From Atriophallophorus winterbourni (taxonomy: Eukaryota; Platyhelminthes; Trematoda; Plagiorchiida; Microphallidae), in contig JACCGJ010003216.1 in NCBI GenBank assembly GCA_013407085.1, positions 1 through 64,000 of the forward strand: a stretch of 64,000 bases of DNA. Direction: 5' to 3'. Shown piece by piece: positions 40,850 to 52,829 of this stretch (the stretch's first letter is position 1; each line of letters starts with the position of its first letter). The notes beneath the pieces were generated by a model. It made no database searches. It saw only the letters and a program-made list of their open reading frames with translations, and was not told the origin of the DNA. Position numbers and translations under genes: made by a program.

Positions 40850-41567
40850 TCAATACCCAGGAATGCCATTATTATATAAATCATCAGGTAGAACATGTAA
40901 GTCAAGGAGATTGCAAATTTTATCTATTGTAAGAAATGAAGCCAGATGTGATTTGAATTCGTTTAAAGAGGAACTGAGTCTTATATATTTTGGAAGGAGA
41001 TTCTACAGTTCGGCATATTTATTCAAGAAGAAATTGTGCCTCACTTTAGTACGAAACCTTGGTAGTTCAATAGTTTTTTCACGGTTTCTCAAGCTATACT
41101 TAAAATCATGTCGTATATGAAGATTCGGTCTTATTTCTGTATTATCCTTTGACAGAATTTTAAAGAATAATATGAGAATATGTTTAAGTCGTGCATCTTA
41201 TTGGCATGAAATTTGATTTTACTGTTGAGAACGTTAGACCGTTATTTGTCTCTTAATATGCAAGTGCAGCTAAACCATTGTTAAGTCCAGGTATATAAGT
41301 TTGTGCTTGATTAGATGGAAAAGTGATAACGAATTTCATGTCATCAGCGAATAAGAAGAGTTTGCTATGTGAAGTGACGTTATGTATGTCATTGATATAT
41401 ATAAGAAACATTGAGGGGCCTAATACGCTACGTTGAATAGGTAGGCTGAGAGATCTATGGCCATCACCTTCAACGGAGTAAGTGCGATAGGTAAGAAAGG
41501 AAGTTAACCAGAAAAGAAGTTTACCACCGATGCCATATGATTCAAGTTTCGATAATATAAACTTATT
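40850..41567 (-). pseudogene. LINE-B ORF2, RT end and C-terminus
   Basis: 41567-41253: NKFILSKLESYGIGGKLLFW, LPIQRSVLGPSMFLIYIND and FADD, the catalytic pair. The next part is deleted. 41160-40850 then gives FKYSLRNREKTIELPRFRTK, NFFLNKYAELWNLLPKYIR and the ending DLYNNGIPGY. Stops and an internal deletion of the thumb make it non-functional. Confidence 0.75.
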
Positions 41568-41696
41568 CAAAGTAATTCAAAGTTCAAAGTAATTCAAAGT
41601 TTTATTGGTCCAAAAAGTAAATACTTTACAGTAACCACAGATTAAAAATATAGGGAATTCATAAAAACAACACAAATGTTTTATACACATGGAAAG

Positions 41697-44690
41697 TCAG
41701 CACGTGTATTCAGGTGCAAGGTTGGGTTTGGTCAAAATATACTCGTCAAGTTCAGCCTTGAACATGTTGAGGCTTGTCGCGCAAATGATATGTGGGGGCA
41801 GGGAGTTCCATAGAAAACAGACTCTGACAGCAAAGAAAAACCTTTGACAATTTGATCTGGAGTGTGGAATAATTAACTTGTATCCATGCGATCTGCTATC
41901 ACGTGCTTCTTGCCGATGAAACAGGTGTTCAAGTGGGTGATCAACTGTATACAGAATGTTAAAAAGCAGGATCAAGTCACCCCTGAGACGACGGTACGAA
42001 AAGTCGAAAAGAGGTTTAGTGTTGTAATCCGCTCCTCGTATGGCCTGTTGTATAGCCCGGTCACCAGTTTTGTAGCGCGGTGGTATACCCGTTGCAGCAA
42101 GGTCATGTCCTTTTGTAACCATGGGGATCATGCTTGAACAGCATACTCCATTGTTGGTCTGATATAGGTGTTAATTATACGTGGGAGTATCTGCTTTGTG
42201 AAACGACCAAAGATGCTTCTGAGCAATGCTAAGATTTGGCAAGACTTTTTGTATACAACAGAACAGTGCCGTGAAGACTTCAGGTTACTGCTAATCCACA
42301 CGCCCAGGTCTTTCTCTTCAGTAACCCATGAGAGTTGCTGAGATCCCAGAGAATATGTGAATTCGAATGATTTACCGACGTTCAACATTTTACATTTTTG
42401 GATGTTGAATGGCAAGCAGTTCCGCAAGGACCAATTATGAAGTGCTTCGAGATCTTTTTGGAGAATTTGGCAATCTTCTGTGGTGCGTATGCTAGTCCAG
42501 ACTTTGATGTCATCCGCTAATAAAATGATTTTGCTGCGTATGATTTCGGGTATATCATTCGCGTACACGAGAAAGAGTATTGGCCCCAAGACTGAGCCTT
42601 GAGGTACGCCACTTGTAACTTCTACTGGGCTGGATAGTGCCCCATCAACTCTAACCCTTATAACTCAACCAGTCAAGTAATCCTTTATCCATGCCAACAG
42701 TCTGCCGCATACCCCGAGCTGCTTCAATTTTTGTAGCAGTATGCTGTGGTTAACACGATCAAAAGCTTTGGACATGTCCAGGTAACAAGCATGGATAGGG
42801 CATCCTTCTTCCACGGCTCGAGTCCAATTATCAAGAGTTATGAGAAGATTGGTGAGACAGAAGTGTCTTGTCATGAATCCGTGCTGTGCGATGGAAAGAA
42901 GCTTATTTTGTTCCAAGTGTTGGATAAGTTCGTCGGCCACAAGTCGTTCAAGAACTTTAGAGACCACTGGCAACAACGTGACTGGTCTGTATTTAGACAC
43001 ATCAGATCGGTTCCCTCCTTTGTATATCGGAGTGATTAGTCCACATTTCCAGTCATTAGCAACCGTGCTACAACTCAAGGACAGGTTGAAAATGTCAGAG
43101 AGTGGTGAGAATAAAGCATGGGCACATTGCTTTAGGATGAATGGTGTTATTTCATCAGCACCCGGGGATTTTTTTGTATTTAACCCGCGTAGCTTTACCA
43201 GGACACTTTCGGGTTTCACAACGATTCCGTGTATTGTATTCTGCGATCTGATTGCAGGTATATCGTAGGATACGCGCTCGTCGGGGTAGAACACTCTAGA
43301 GTAAAATTTTCGAGTTTGTTAGCGGCTTCGAGAGCTGTGGATGTAGTTCCAGTAGTAGTAAGTAAAGCGGAAACACCTGGCTTTACCCTGGCTTTTCTGT
43401 TCATGATCTGGAAGAGGAGCTCCGGATTTCGTTCAATTTTATCCATCAGATTCATTTGATACTTTTCTTTATCCTCCTGGACAAGTTTAGTAACTTCGTT
43501 TCTCAACAAACAGTAAGATTCCCAAGATTCAGGCGTTGAATGCAGTACGTGGATTCTCCACGCACAGTTTCTCACCTCTATCCATTTCCGTGTTCGACTC
43601 CGGATCACGAATTTGAATCCTTTTTTGAGTTGTTTTGAAACATATTTTGAGTGGATTTCTATTTTTCGGTTGATTGCCTGAAGTATCGATGTCCAGCATT
43701 GTTGGACATCAGTGCTAATCGGTGCCCAGTCGGTGACTTCTTGAAGAGACATTGATAATGCAACCGTATCGATTTTTCTTATCAACTTCTGAACATCACT
43801 TGCTCTTTTCGCTTCAGATATATAGTCGAAAACAATGACTACATGATCACTCTTTCCAAGAGGTGCTTCATAGCGGATATCCTCGATGACATTTTCCTCA
43901 CTCGTCAGAACAAGATCGAGAATGGACGGTGTGTTTGTGCCTCCGAAGCGAGTGTTGCTTGAGATGTGGTTGAATGAAGAAAGTTCGTTGAACATTTTGT
44001 AGAATTGATGATCAAGAGAGTTCACCGGTGGAATCTCGCTTTTTAGTAAATTCGGAAGATTAAAGTCACCCATGATCAGGACGTTGTTTTGATATCTGGA
44101 AACAACCAGCTGAGTTTTCTCAATTAAACTAGCATTGTATGCTTCGTCTGCTGACGGTGGTCGGTAAATCACACCAACAACACAGTTTTCGCCTGTTGCT
44201 AATTCAAGTGAACACCAAAGTGTATCTTCCAGTATCAAATTATTATCCGTGATTTCTCTGAACGTGAGGTGTAGATCATAGTAAATAGCAACACCTCCTC
44301 CTCCACGATCCATTCGAGTACGATGAAAAAGAAACATGTTTGGAATAGAAATTTCCTTCTCAACCAATTGCTGATTGAACCAGGTTTCCGTTACGGCTAT
44401 CAGGAGTGGTGAATATTTTTGACGGAGCTCGACTAGTTCGGGTAACTTATTTATCAAGCATTGTGCGTTGGTGTATAAACATTTGATGGTAGATCTTGTT
44501 GAAGTGTTGGATGATGAGTATTTGAGCAAGTAAGTTGAGTACGTGTCAAAGGTGGTGGGCCTCGTGATAATGGGTATATTAAATCGCCGACTCCGATAGA
44601 GTCCGCCGACATCCGTTTTTTGGAGCAGGAGTCCTGGCATCACTGGGCTCAGTACCAACGGGTCCGGCAACTTCCACGATAGAGCAGGTT
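41697..44690 (-). pseudogene. CR1-4 ORF2: endonuclease and RT, few lesions
   Basis: Endonuclease in one frame (44670-43290): CLYTNAQCLINKLPEL, VTETWFNQ, GGGGVAIYYD, VGVIYRPPS, IMGDFNLPNLL, SILDLVLTSEE and LGKSDHVVI. A one-base shift at about 43295 leads into [57 protein letters not shown], a stop at 42665, SGVPQGSVLGP-like remnant, then LADD at about 42510-42525 and the C-terminal HGYKLIIPHSRSNCQRFFFA block to the stop at 41697. Most of the 950-residue product is readable, with about three breaks. Confidence 0.85.
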
Positions 44691-45858
44691 TTCAGGTGTT
44701 TACTGACAATTTTGATCTCTCGTGGAACTTTGTATCGATACTGTTTCCAGTTGTTAAGCACGGTGTTCACCATAGTGGTGGTCAAAAGTGTCAGTTTAAG
44801 GGGTCGTGGACCATTACCTTCGTAATTCGATGACTTGGGATTCGGAACGTATCGATAACCGTTACATTGGTGGTTTGGATAGCATTACTGATAAATCTCC
44901 ACTGTTGTAGGTCGTGGTTGGATTTACACTTTGTATCTGAACCGGTGGCATATTCTGGGAAATTTGAGAGAATTATGGTGTGCTTGTTGCGATTGCTTGC
45001 TTTATTTTGGTTATCTTTCGGTGGCGATTCTGCCCGTTCCGACCAGGGCATATCAACAAATACACGAGATGTATTTTCCATGCCGTCCCGTAGCAAGTAT
45101 GCCGACAGAAGTACATCTTCTAAATCCTTCTCATTTTGCACTACTACCTTGAGCAATCGCGGCTTATCTTGGTGTAGCGCTTTGGGAGGACGACTCAAGC
45201 GAATCAACGAGACCGGGTACGTCGCTTTGAAATTCATGCGAATGCACAGTTTCAACCATTCAGCCAAATCATTCTGATGTCTATTCGGAAATAACGTCTC
45301 AGTCGACTCTGGCACGTTGGTGCAGATAACACTAAGAGAAATTCCTTTCGAGGCAACTTTCGCTAATAGGGCCTTCGATGTGAACGTTTTCGGCTTTAAG
45401 ACGCTTTTAACACTCTGCTGGGTGCTGTGCTGCAACAATTCAACCTTTTCCATAGATTGGTTTGGTGGTAAAGTTGAGTATGATGGATTATCTACCGGCT
45501 CTTCGGCAGTAACGACGGGTAACGACGGTATCTTTATGACGTTTATTATCAGTTCATTTAGTTTTTGTATACTGGATTCTATTCCATTTAGACGCGTCTC
45601 AATATCATATTCAGGGGTTTTCGTCGCCAAGGCTGACGGTGTTGATTTGGCCTTGCAAAGCAGACAAACTTAACAGACACCAGGACAATCATCTCCATTA
45701 ATAATCGATACTAAATCCGAAGTCAGCGATTTGTCACATTTAGCATGAACTTTCGACAAACAATCGTAACACGTGACAAACTTTGCCTTAGGACTCACCG
45801 ACTTTCGGCAAACCGCGCACATGCAGCCCGGTGCGCTTTGTTTTTGTTTCGGGGTCAT
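44579..45858 (-). pseudogene. CR1-4 ORF1: PHD-type protein
   Basis: Start at ATG 45856-45858 (MTPKQKQSAPG). PHD-like finger CMCAVC, CYDC, H, C, then C..C interrupted by TAA at 45670-45672 and completed by CLLC. Coiled-coil-like IETRLNGIESSIQKLNELI. First RRM-like block SLSVICTNVPESTET to FVDMPWSER, second TIILSNFPEYATGS to IDTFRIPSHRI. A one-base shift at about 44790 precedes MVNTVLNNWKQYRYKVPREI. It ends at TAA 44579-44581, overlapping ORF2 and carrying CCA AAA AAC at 44621-44615. Confidence 0.8.
44615..44621 (-). promoter_or_regulatory. Conserved AAAAAAC heptamer, CR1-4
   Basis: In the ORF1 frame as A AAA AAC, same position as in CR1-1 and CR1-2. Only a 5-bp stem (GACTC / GAGTC) follows after 11 nt. 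The -1 frame stays open for about 50 codons but does not meet the endonuclease frame without one more indel. Confidence 0.45.
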
Positions 45859-46318
45859 CCGGTCAGGGTTATGAGCAGCACTGTTCAGTGGTTTGCACAC
45901 AACCATTGGCTCTGTCGAGCGATCGATGATGAATATAGTGTGCGCGACAAAAAATTCAGTGTTCACGAAAAAGAGCAAAATCAGAATTTAATCCGGTGAT
46001 ACAATTCGGTAGTTGATCGCACGATGTTGAAAGTATGACCAGTCGACGGCGAAGAATAAGATCTTTCCGAAGACGTTAATCCCTTTGAGGACTTGAAGAG
46101 TATTAACAGATTTGCACGCGTAGATCCAATATGGGAAAATCACAATAAATCCCAATTTGCTCGTATTATCGAATACCGCAACGAGAGTGGTATATCCAGA
46201 AAGCTGAGTTCGAGAGGAGTCCAACAACGTATAATATATCCACGTAGTGTAAGTTTAAGAACAGTATATCCTGATAATCAGGAGCTCAAAATAATGCGAC
46301 CGCACGGCACGTTGTAGG

Positions 46319-47390
46319 ATTGACCAGAAAATGAGGAACAGTATCAAATGCTTCAGTTATGTCTAGGAAGACAACTACAACTGCCAAACCTTCCTAAATC
46401 GATGAAGTAATGTAGTCAAGGTATTCAAGCTGGCATGTAATGCGAGATCTTTTATTGAGGAAGCCATGTTGAGCTCTAGAGAAGAAACTTGGAGATAAGT
46501 GATTTAAGATAGCTTTCTTAATATTTTTCAAGTAATCTAGATAGTATTGCTGTGTGGTTAATTGGGCGATAATTTGATACCACGTGCTTCGAGCCTGATT
46601 TATGTCTGGGTGTAACGACAGAGTGTTTTCAATCTAAAGGAAAGATTCCACATTTGATTGAAGTGTTAAATAAGTTCAGTAAAAGAAGTTTGAAATAGTC
46701 GCCACCCATTCTGCAAATAGCAGGTGGAATGCCTGTTATGTCTGGCTTGAGACTCAACTCAGTTTGCTTGCAGACTTCATTAATATCATTTAGATTTATG
46801 CATATAGTGTTTAATACACTAGGTGTTCGAAATGTTCTAGTGATATATTTATAGATGGAAGTATTGTATATAGTATTAAAATATTTTAGAAATTCTTCAC
46901 AGATTGTATCAGGGACTGTAATTCTTATTTCTGCAGAATTATAAGTTCAATCCCGAATAATAATATCTACGTTGCTGGTAGAGTTTACGGATCGCAATTA
47001 AATTGTCTGCTGAGTGATTCTAGCTTATCAGAACTGTTCAGTGCCTTATTTTCCGATGCTTTCAATGTGTGGTCTAGAATAAGTTTGTGGTCACTTAATA
47101 GTTCATAGGAACGTAAACGAGCTAAGATATCATTATGGTTTATTGCAAATGTAGAGCATTCTTTTATTTTATTTTCCATTTTCTCGAGCCAAGTTTGTTT
47201 AATGCGCGTTTAAGGACTGCTTGCTCTGTCTATTAAACCTATAAACTTCGAACGGAATGTAGAAAATATCGTTAGAAAATCATTTAAAAGGAAAAATTGA
47301 GACAAATCTTCAATCCTCATAAGCGTTGAAAGTAGGTTCCAATAGATGTAACGGTCGTTTTCGATTTGATTCTGGAGTATTTGGCTCCCT
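46319..47390 (-). pseudogene. LINE-B ORF2, linker and RT N-terminal half
   Basis: Remnants in several frames: HLLEPTFNAYED, KRALNKLGSRKWK, KIKECSTFAINHNDILARLR (linker), a PRHKSGSKHVVSNYRPI block, LSRLLEK, FSRAQHGFLNKRSRITCQLE and VVVFLDITEAFDTVPHFLV (first catalytic Asp region). Frequent stops. It ends exactly where CR1-4 starts. Confidence 0.7.
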
Positions 47391-47394
47391 TGTT

Positions 47395-47549
47395 TGCTGT
47401 TACGTTCCTATGAAATTAAGGTTTGTATAATTTATTGTTGTTGTTATTGTTGCCAATTACAGTACCGTAGAATAACCGAATTGTGGTTTTGAATTTGTCG
47501 AACTAAGAAACGGGTGGTCTACGCGTTACTCACGTCACGGACGTTACAG
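47395..47549 (+). repeat. BEL-like type-2 LTR end fragment
   Basis: Plus strand ends GTCACGGACGTTACA, the complement of the start of 30188-30330 and 36632-36770. Only the terminal 150 bp is present, wedged between LINE-B and CR1-5. Confidence 0.65.
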
Positions 47550-47582
47550 GCACTGTTAGTTTGAAGCGACTTTTTTTAAACT

Positions 47583-49770
47583 TTAGCATATAAAGACAAA
47601 CAAATTTGTTCCTTTACTGCAATTCTCAAGGAAATGTGAACCTATAAGGTAAGTTAACTCTACTCGATTCATCACATTCATGATCCTGCATTTGTTGAAG
47701 TTAAACGGTAGTTTGTTTCTGAACGACCAGCTGTGGAGCGCATCAAGATCTTTTTGTAATAACATACAGTCTTCTGGGCTACGGATGCAACGCCATATCT
47801 TTATGTCGTCCGCAAATATCGAAATGTTTCGTCGAATAATTTCCGGTATTTCATTGATATAAACCAGAAAGTTTATTGGACAAAGAACTGAACCTCGGGG
47901 GACTCCGTTAGTTGCTGCGATTGGTTTTGATAATGCACCATCAAGACGTACATGTGTAGCGCGATTTAGCCAATTTAACAAATTTCCAGTGATTCCAAGT
48001 CTTTCAAACTTGTACAGTATTAGGGTATCTTCAACACGATCGAACGCTTTGAGATATCTAAGTAGCAGGCATGAATTGCTTGACATTTATCTGTTAATTT
48101 TGTCCAATCATTTAGCGTTGTCAGTAAATTAGACAAACAAAAATAGTTACGTCTTAATCAACTAATTACGTCTAAAGCAACTAATTATTTCCGAAATGTT
48201 TCATTAGATTGTAAACAATGAGTCGCTCAAGTAATTTTGATAAAACTGGTAACAGAGTAAAAAGTCGGTAATTAGAAATATCAGAGCGATTTCAATGTTT
48301 ATAAATAGGAGAAATTATTCCGCGTTTCTAATATGTAGGTATCATTCCATTTGTCAGTGTTTGCTTGAACAGGGTTGTGAGTAGTTTGTATAACAAATTG
48401 ACACATTGTTTCAATATTAAGGTGGTTATTCCGTCGACCACATGAGACCTTCCGGTTTTAAGATAAAATGAACCTTGAAGGACGCGTTTCGAAGTGACAT
48501 TTATTACGCTCATGGCAACCGTGGATGAAATGGATTGAGTTGAAATGGTTATTGCATGTTTTCTCGGGTTGAATACGGATGAATAAAACGTGTCTAAAGC
48601 TGCTTAAGATTCTGCTGCAGTTGCTGTTAGTCCAGCTGATGTGTTCAAGGACGCAAGTCTATGTCTCACTTTTGCTAGATCGTTAACCATACGATAAAGC
48701 AATTTGGGGTTTAGCTCCGTCAAGCCTGAAATCTGTTCTTGGAAGTAAAACTTGTCTTGGATGAGAAATTTTCATACTTTGTTCCGCAGTAAACAAAATG
48801 TTTCCCAGGTCTCTGATGACGTGTTTACCGATGATATCGCCAAGCAATGTTTCGTACCTTTAACCACTTAGGAGTTCTGCTTCTTAGTTTAACTTCAAGG
48901 TTTTTTCTTAAGTTCCCGTGGACAAATTCGGAGCTCACTTCGATTGAATTCTTGAGATTGGATATTAGCCACACCCAAAACTCCAGTACGTTGCTGAATT
49001 TCGGTTTGCAGTTAATCGTGTTATCAATAGCATCAATAAACGCCATAGTGTTGATCCGCCTAACTATTTGGGGCATCATTTTATCTCACAGCTTCGAACA
49101 GATAATTAAACTGGATGACGACCTGATCAATTAGTCCCAGTGGACTTTAGTAAGCTATGTCATCAATGTCGTGTTTATTGCTTGTCAGAACGATTTATAA
49201 GAGTGAAGATATCGGGTGTCACATGCAATGTGGTTATAAATAGGAATATCGTCTAACAACTCACTAAATGCGCGTTTGAGGGAGTGTTCTAGGTAAACAG
49301 AACTGCTCTGCAGATTCGGTAAATTAAAGTCACTCATAACTAAAAATCCACAAGTGGATCTAGAATTAACCATGCGAATTTTGTCGAGTAGGGCCAGATT
49401 GTCAATTTCCTGTGCGACGGTGGGTGATATAGTACTCCCAAAACACAGTCTTCGCCGTTAGCTTGTCGGATTGAGCACCAGAGTATATCCCCTATCAATA
49501 TGTCTGTATCCGTAATATCACGACTCAGAAGGTTTGAGCTATAATATAAAGCTCCTTCTCCTATGGTTTCACGTTTATGAAGATTAAGTCACGTTCTGGA
49601 TAATTCTATTTCACTATATTTTTGATGAGTCTGTAGCCACGATTCTATTACGGCGATGATGTCTGGGGAACATTTCAGAAAACTGCACGCAGTTAACCGA
49701 TTTTGTTTCAGAGACATTGTGCGTTGGTGTAGACGCATTTCATTTTTGTTTTTCGCAACAAGGATGGGTT
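47583..49770 (-). pseudogene. CR1-5 ORF2, heavily degenerate
   Basis: Endonuclease traces: KCVYTNAQC (about 49735), MSDFNLPNLQSSSVYLEHSL (49340), then the NCAWRYH-like linker at 48850. RT traces: HVVDGITTLILKQCVNLLY (48450), NRSDISNYRLFTLLPVLSKL (48280), a TNGVPRGSVLCPINFLVYIN block and FADD at about 47815-47830. ORF2 ends in a short LPFNFNKCRIMNV segment at 47680 and an out-of-family tail. No function expected. Confidence 0.65.
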
Positions 49771-49784
49771 GTGGTGACGCGGCT

Positions 49785-50220
49785 AGCGGAGTGCAGATTA
49801 TCTGTTAGGCTGACAACTCCAGAGTCGGCACCTTAAGGTTTTTTGCTTGAAAGGAAGCCTGATCGTTTTAAGGTTGAAGTGTTTGTATACAGTGATCTAT
49901 AGTATCGGCTGTATTCGATTCTGACACGCTAACTAGATAATGACTTGGTGGTGTTTCTATTGGACTTTGTGGTGCATCTAGATGTCCAATATGACGTTTT
50001 GATGTGCTTAGTTTAATTTCTCGCAAGATTATTCTGCGGCCATTTTTTCAACGAGTTTTGACCATTTTCAACATATCTTTACGCAATACCGTTGTTTTAA
50101 GTGGATTAGGACCGATGCCCTCATTATTCGTATATTTGGGGACGCGGAACGTGTCCGACACAGCTACATCACGCAAGCCATGTATATCACTGAGGAATCT
50201 CCATTGTAGCTAATCGTGTT
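49785..50220 (-). pseudogene. CR1-5 ORF1 second RRM-like region, degenerate
   Basis: The complement of 50004-50213 encodes, in broken frames, the VPRP..YE and WPQNNLARN remnants of the second ORF1 domain (LQWRFLSDIHGL-like start). The AAAAAAC heptamer survives at 49844-49838. Upstream ORF1 is not recognisable. Confidence 0.45.
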
Positions 50221-50569
50221 CAGGCTGCTCTGCTTTATCACTTGCATATAGCGTGCAACACGTCGTTGTGTGTCATAGATTATGTTTTGAGCACCACAAA
50301 ATATTAATCGTTATGGTGCGCCTTGAACGCTTGGATATTAGTCACGTTTTGATTTAATATGTGAAAATTGTGTTTTCTTGAGGAAACCAATTTCACGTTG
50401 ACACTCACCCATGTTTCGAGGTTCACTAAAAATTATCTTAATCTCACAAGATGATACAGCAGGGCACCGATTGTAGCTTGTAATCGAGTAGGATTAAAAC
50501 AGCACAAAACATTGGTCATTTATGAGCGCTTTGAATGCTTGACCAGAAATAATTTGTTGTTTCTCGATG
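50221..50569. other. No clear feature
   Basis: Sequence between CR1-5 and the BEL-like array. It has two diverged copies of a CGCYTTGAAYGCTTG-type stretch (50325 and 50530), suggesting an unrelated broken repeat. Confidence 0.4.
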
Positions 50570-51481
50570 TAGCGACCAAATCGTCACTGGAGAATAGTTT
50601 CTGTCACGAAAAACTAGTTGCCTGCTATGAGCCACGAGAATCTTCTACCGGGAGTGACGAGCGTTTACGAATCGATCCCAAATCAGAACAATACGTCAAT
50701 TTACGCTGTACTATATTGACAAAGACGATTAAAAAGCAAAATATAACAAACCTCAACGGTAATCGAATACAGGTTTCAATGCAAACCCAACGCGTCCAAT
50801 AAACGGAAGTCAAACAGCTCAGTTGAGAGCACAAAAAATTACCGTTTTCCAATAACGGTAAACACGGGTAACGGACAAATCAAAATGTGCGGAAGCCGAA
50901 GTGCAGTTAAACAAAGGAAAAATGTTCGGGAAAGAAAACACTCACAGATTTAACATTTAGTTTAAATGTTATTTTCAATTTGAAGAACAAACAAAAATAT
51001 CACTGGAAAATTATGACACAAAAACTTGATAAGGAACACGGGTGTAGGGTGGGAACAAATGTCTCCAGTTCGTTTGATCTTGCTGGACCGAAAGAGGAAT
51101 TTTCAAGACATCGACGCGCATTCATACACCGCCCACCAAAATTCCTCAAAATTTGAAAAGCAAGTCGAGACACAAACACTGAACTGCGGGGCTTTCCTCT
51201 ACCTGGCTAGAGACACAAACACTGAACTGCGGGGCTTTCCTCTACCTGGCTACCAGAACCGTGCCTGCGACCAATGACAGCGACTCGACGATCAAATGTT
51301 TGGTGGTATCTCTGGAGTTGGCAGACCCGAAGGCCCGCCTCCCACCTAAAACATTTGCCGTCAATGTAATCAACGTTCGTCTTCGCATGCAACCGGCAAA
51401 CTGAATGCTTGGTGGTACTTCTGGAGTCAGCAGATCCGAAAACCCGCCTCCCACCTTAAGCACCAGCCCCCGGGCCCGACA
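50570..51481 (-). repeat. BEL-like type-1 LTR 1 (with 43-bp duplication)
   Basis: The minus strand starts TGTCGGGCCC (51481) and ends GGTCGCTA (50570). A 43-bp direct duplication (51167-51209 and 51210-51252) is unique to this copy. Confidence 0.75.
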
Positions 51482-51631
51482 TCCAGGTACAGTAGAATAG
51501 AGCAAGTGACTTTATTTAGTGGCGAGTCACACACGCCACGTCGCATCACCACCACTGGACACCTGTGGCTTTTTATAGGGAAAATGTTTGCTAGACAAAG
51601 ACCCACCACGTCCTCCGGTTCTGCCAGCGCC

Positions 51632-52753
51632 CTACAATAAGCTCATGAATGATATCCTACCCAAACGAGCCTTATGTATTGCATCCTCCAACAGCGACAT
51701 TTTGCGCCATCTAAACAAGTCTAAATTACAAAATATTGTATCCGAGTTCCCAAACATAAATGGTTCATCAGGTATACAACCGAAAGGTTTACGCCAATCA
51801 TACGGAGTGTCGTGCTGACCATACGTCGCCCAAATTAAAGCTGATTCAGTGTCATGTGAACCAGGCCTACTTTTTATTTTGACTGATTTGGCGTCAGGTG
51901 GGCCAGGCGTAGTCTCCATCTGATCCGAATTAGTGTCGGAAAATTCAGTCAAAAAATCCGACTGAGCTCAGCTTCCCGATCACCATCGACAACACAAAGG
52001 TCAATATCCTTCAACATTACACCAGTAGAAACAATTTCTTGACAGTTAACGAGACTAACAGGCCTTGCTATTGTATGCGGTTGCCCGAAGAGGTCCTTCA
52101 GGATTGATCTCGCCCGCTTATACGCACGTTCAGGTGGCAGCATGACACACTCTTCAATAGATTCTTTTGCTATACCTCGGCAATAATTTAGCAAACATAG
52201 GAACCTCTGTCCGTCATCAAGAGTTTTAGACTCCACATAGGTCTCGAACTGACGACAAAATTTCCCGTAGGTGCTAGCTGAACCATCAATAGATATCAAT
52301 TCTATCTTCGGAAGGTTAGATCTTGGTAAACTGCCGGGTTTTTTTATTACGAACAGAATCTTCTACCTCAGAACGAGGGTAATCAGCTACTTTTTCCTTT
52401 TGATGCTCACAATGCGCAAGATAACTTGCCGAAGCAGCAATCTCAGCCATTTCAACCTCGTATAACGCATCAAGCAATTTCTCTTTGTGCTGCATTTCGA
52501 GAGCTTCACGTTTCTGCGACAGTTTTAGTCGTTCGAAACGCATCTTAGCCTTACGAACAAGGATGATTGATTCTATCTTTGAACCACTTAGGCTACCTCG
52601 AGTGCCCTCAACAGAACAATGAATGCGCTCACCTGCGGTGTGTTCCGTTCCATAATCGACCAATTGTTGGGAGGATTTGATTTTTTCCATAAAACTGCGG
52701 GTAACAGGCATATTGACGTCAGCGAATTCGACGTTGAGTAATGTAGCGTCCAC
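51632..52753 (-). pseudogene. BEL/Pao-like Gag, array unit 1
   Basis: N-terminal part (52753-52316): helical, charged (KAKMRFERLKLSQKREALEM, LLDALYEVEMAEIAASASY). The DUF1759-like Gag core is in a second frame (52299-51949): YGKFCRQFETYVESKTLDD, RFLCLLNYCRGIAKESIEEC and ILKDLFGQPHTIARPV. A seven-T run at 52339-52345 on the plus strand puts the two parts out of frame (unit 3 has six). The frame stops after DGDREAELS, where an 18-nt-scale deletion truncates the 40-residue repeat. A further frame (51952-51632) holds the C-terminal tail. Gag forms particles in intact BEL/Pao elements. Confidence 0.7.
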
Positions 52754-52829
52754 AAATTTGACGTTGAGTACTGTATTTTCTCCAATTGAGACAAATACAG
52801 TCCAAATCGTATTCCAACGTTGAGTACTT

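Larger units (their letters stand above)
41568..46318 (-). mobile_element. CR1-4, near full length (about 4.75 kb)
   Basis: Minus-strand CR1 with 5' UTR, ORF1, ORF2, 3' UTR and a (CTTTGAATTA)n-type tail (41568-41607). ATT flanks both ends (41565-41567 and 46319-46321), a 3-bp duplication at most. It interrupts LINE-B between codons that are adjacent in the protein. Confidence 0.85.
40262..47390 (-). mobile_element. LINE-B copy (-), interrupted by CR1-4
   Basis: 3' UTR with (ATTT)n tail at 40262-40850, ORF2 C-terminal part 40850-41567, then CR1-4, then upstream ORF2 sequence 46319-47390. The two ORF2 parts join in frame across the insertion (HFLV then NKFILSKLE). Confidence 0.8.
47583..50220 (-). 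mobile_element. CR1-5, degenerate and truncated at both ends
   Basis: Minus-strand CR1 with ORF1 remnants (49785-50220) and ORF2 (47583-49770), cut inside the thumb region at 47583. Many more stops and shifts than CR1-4, so it is an older copy. Confidence 0.7.
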
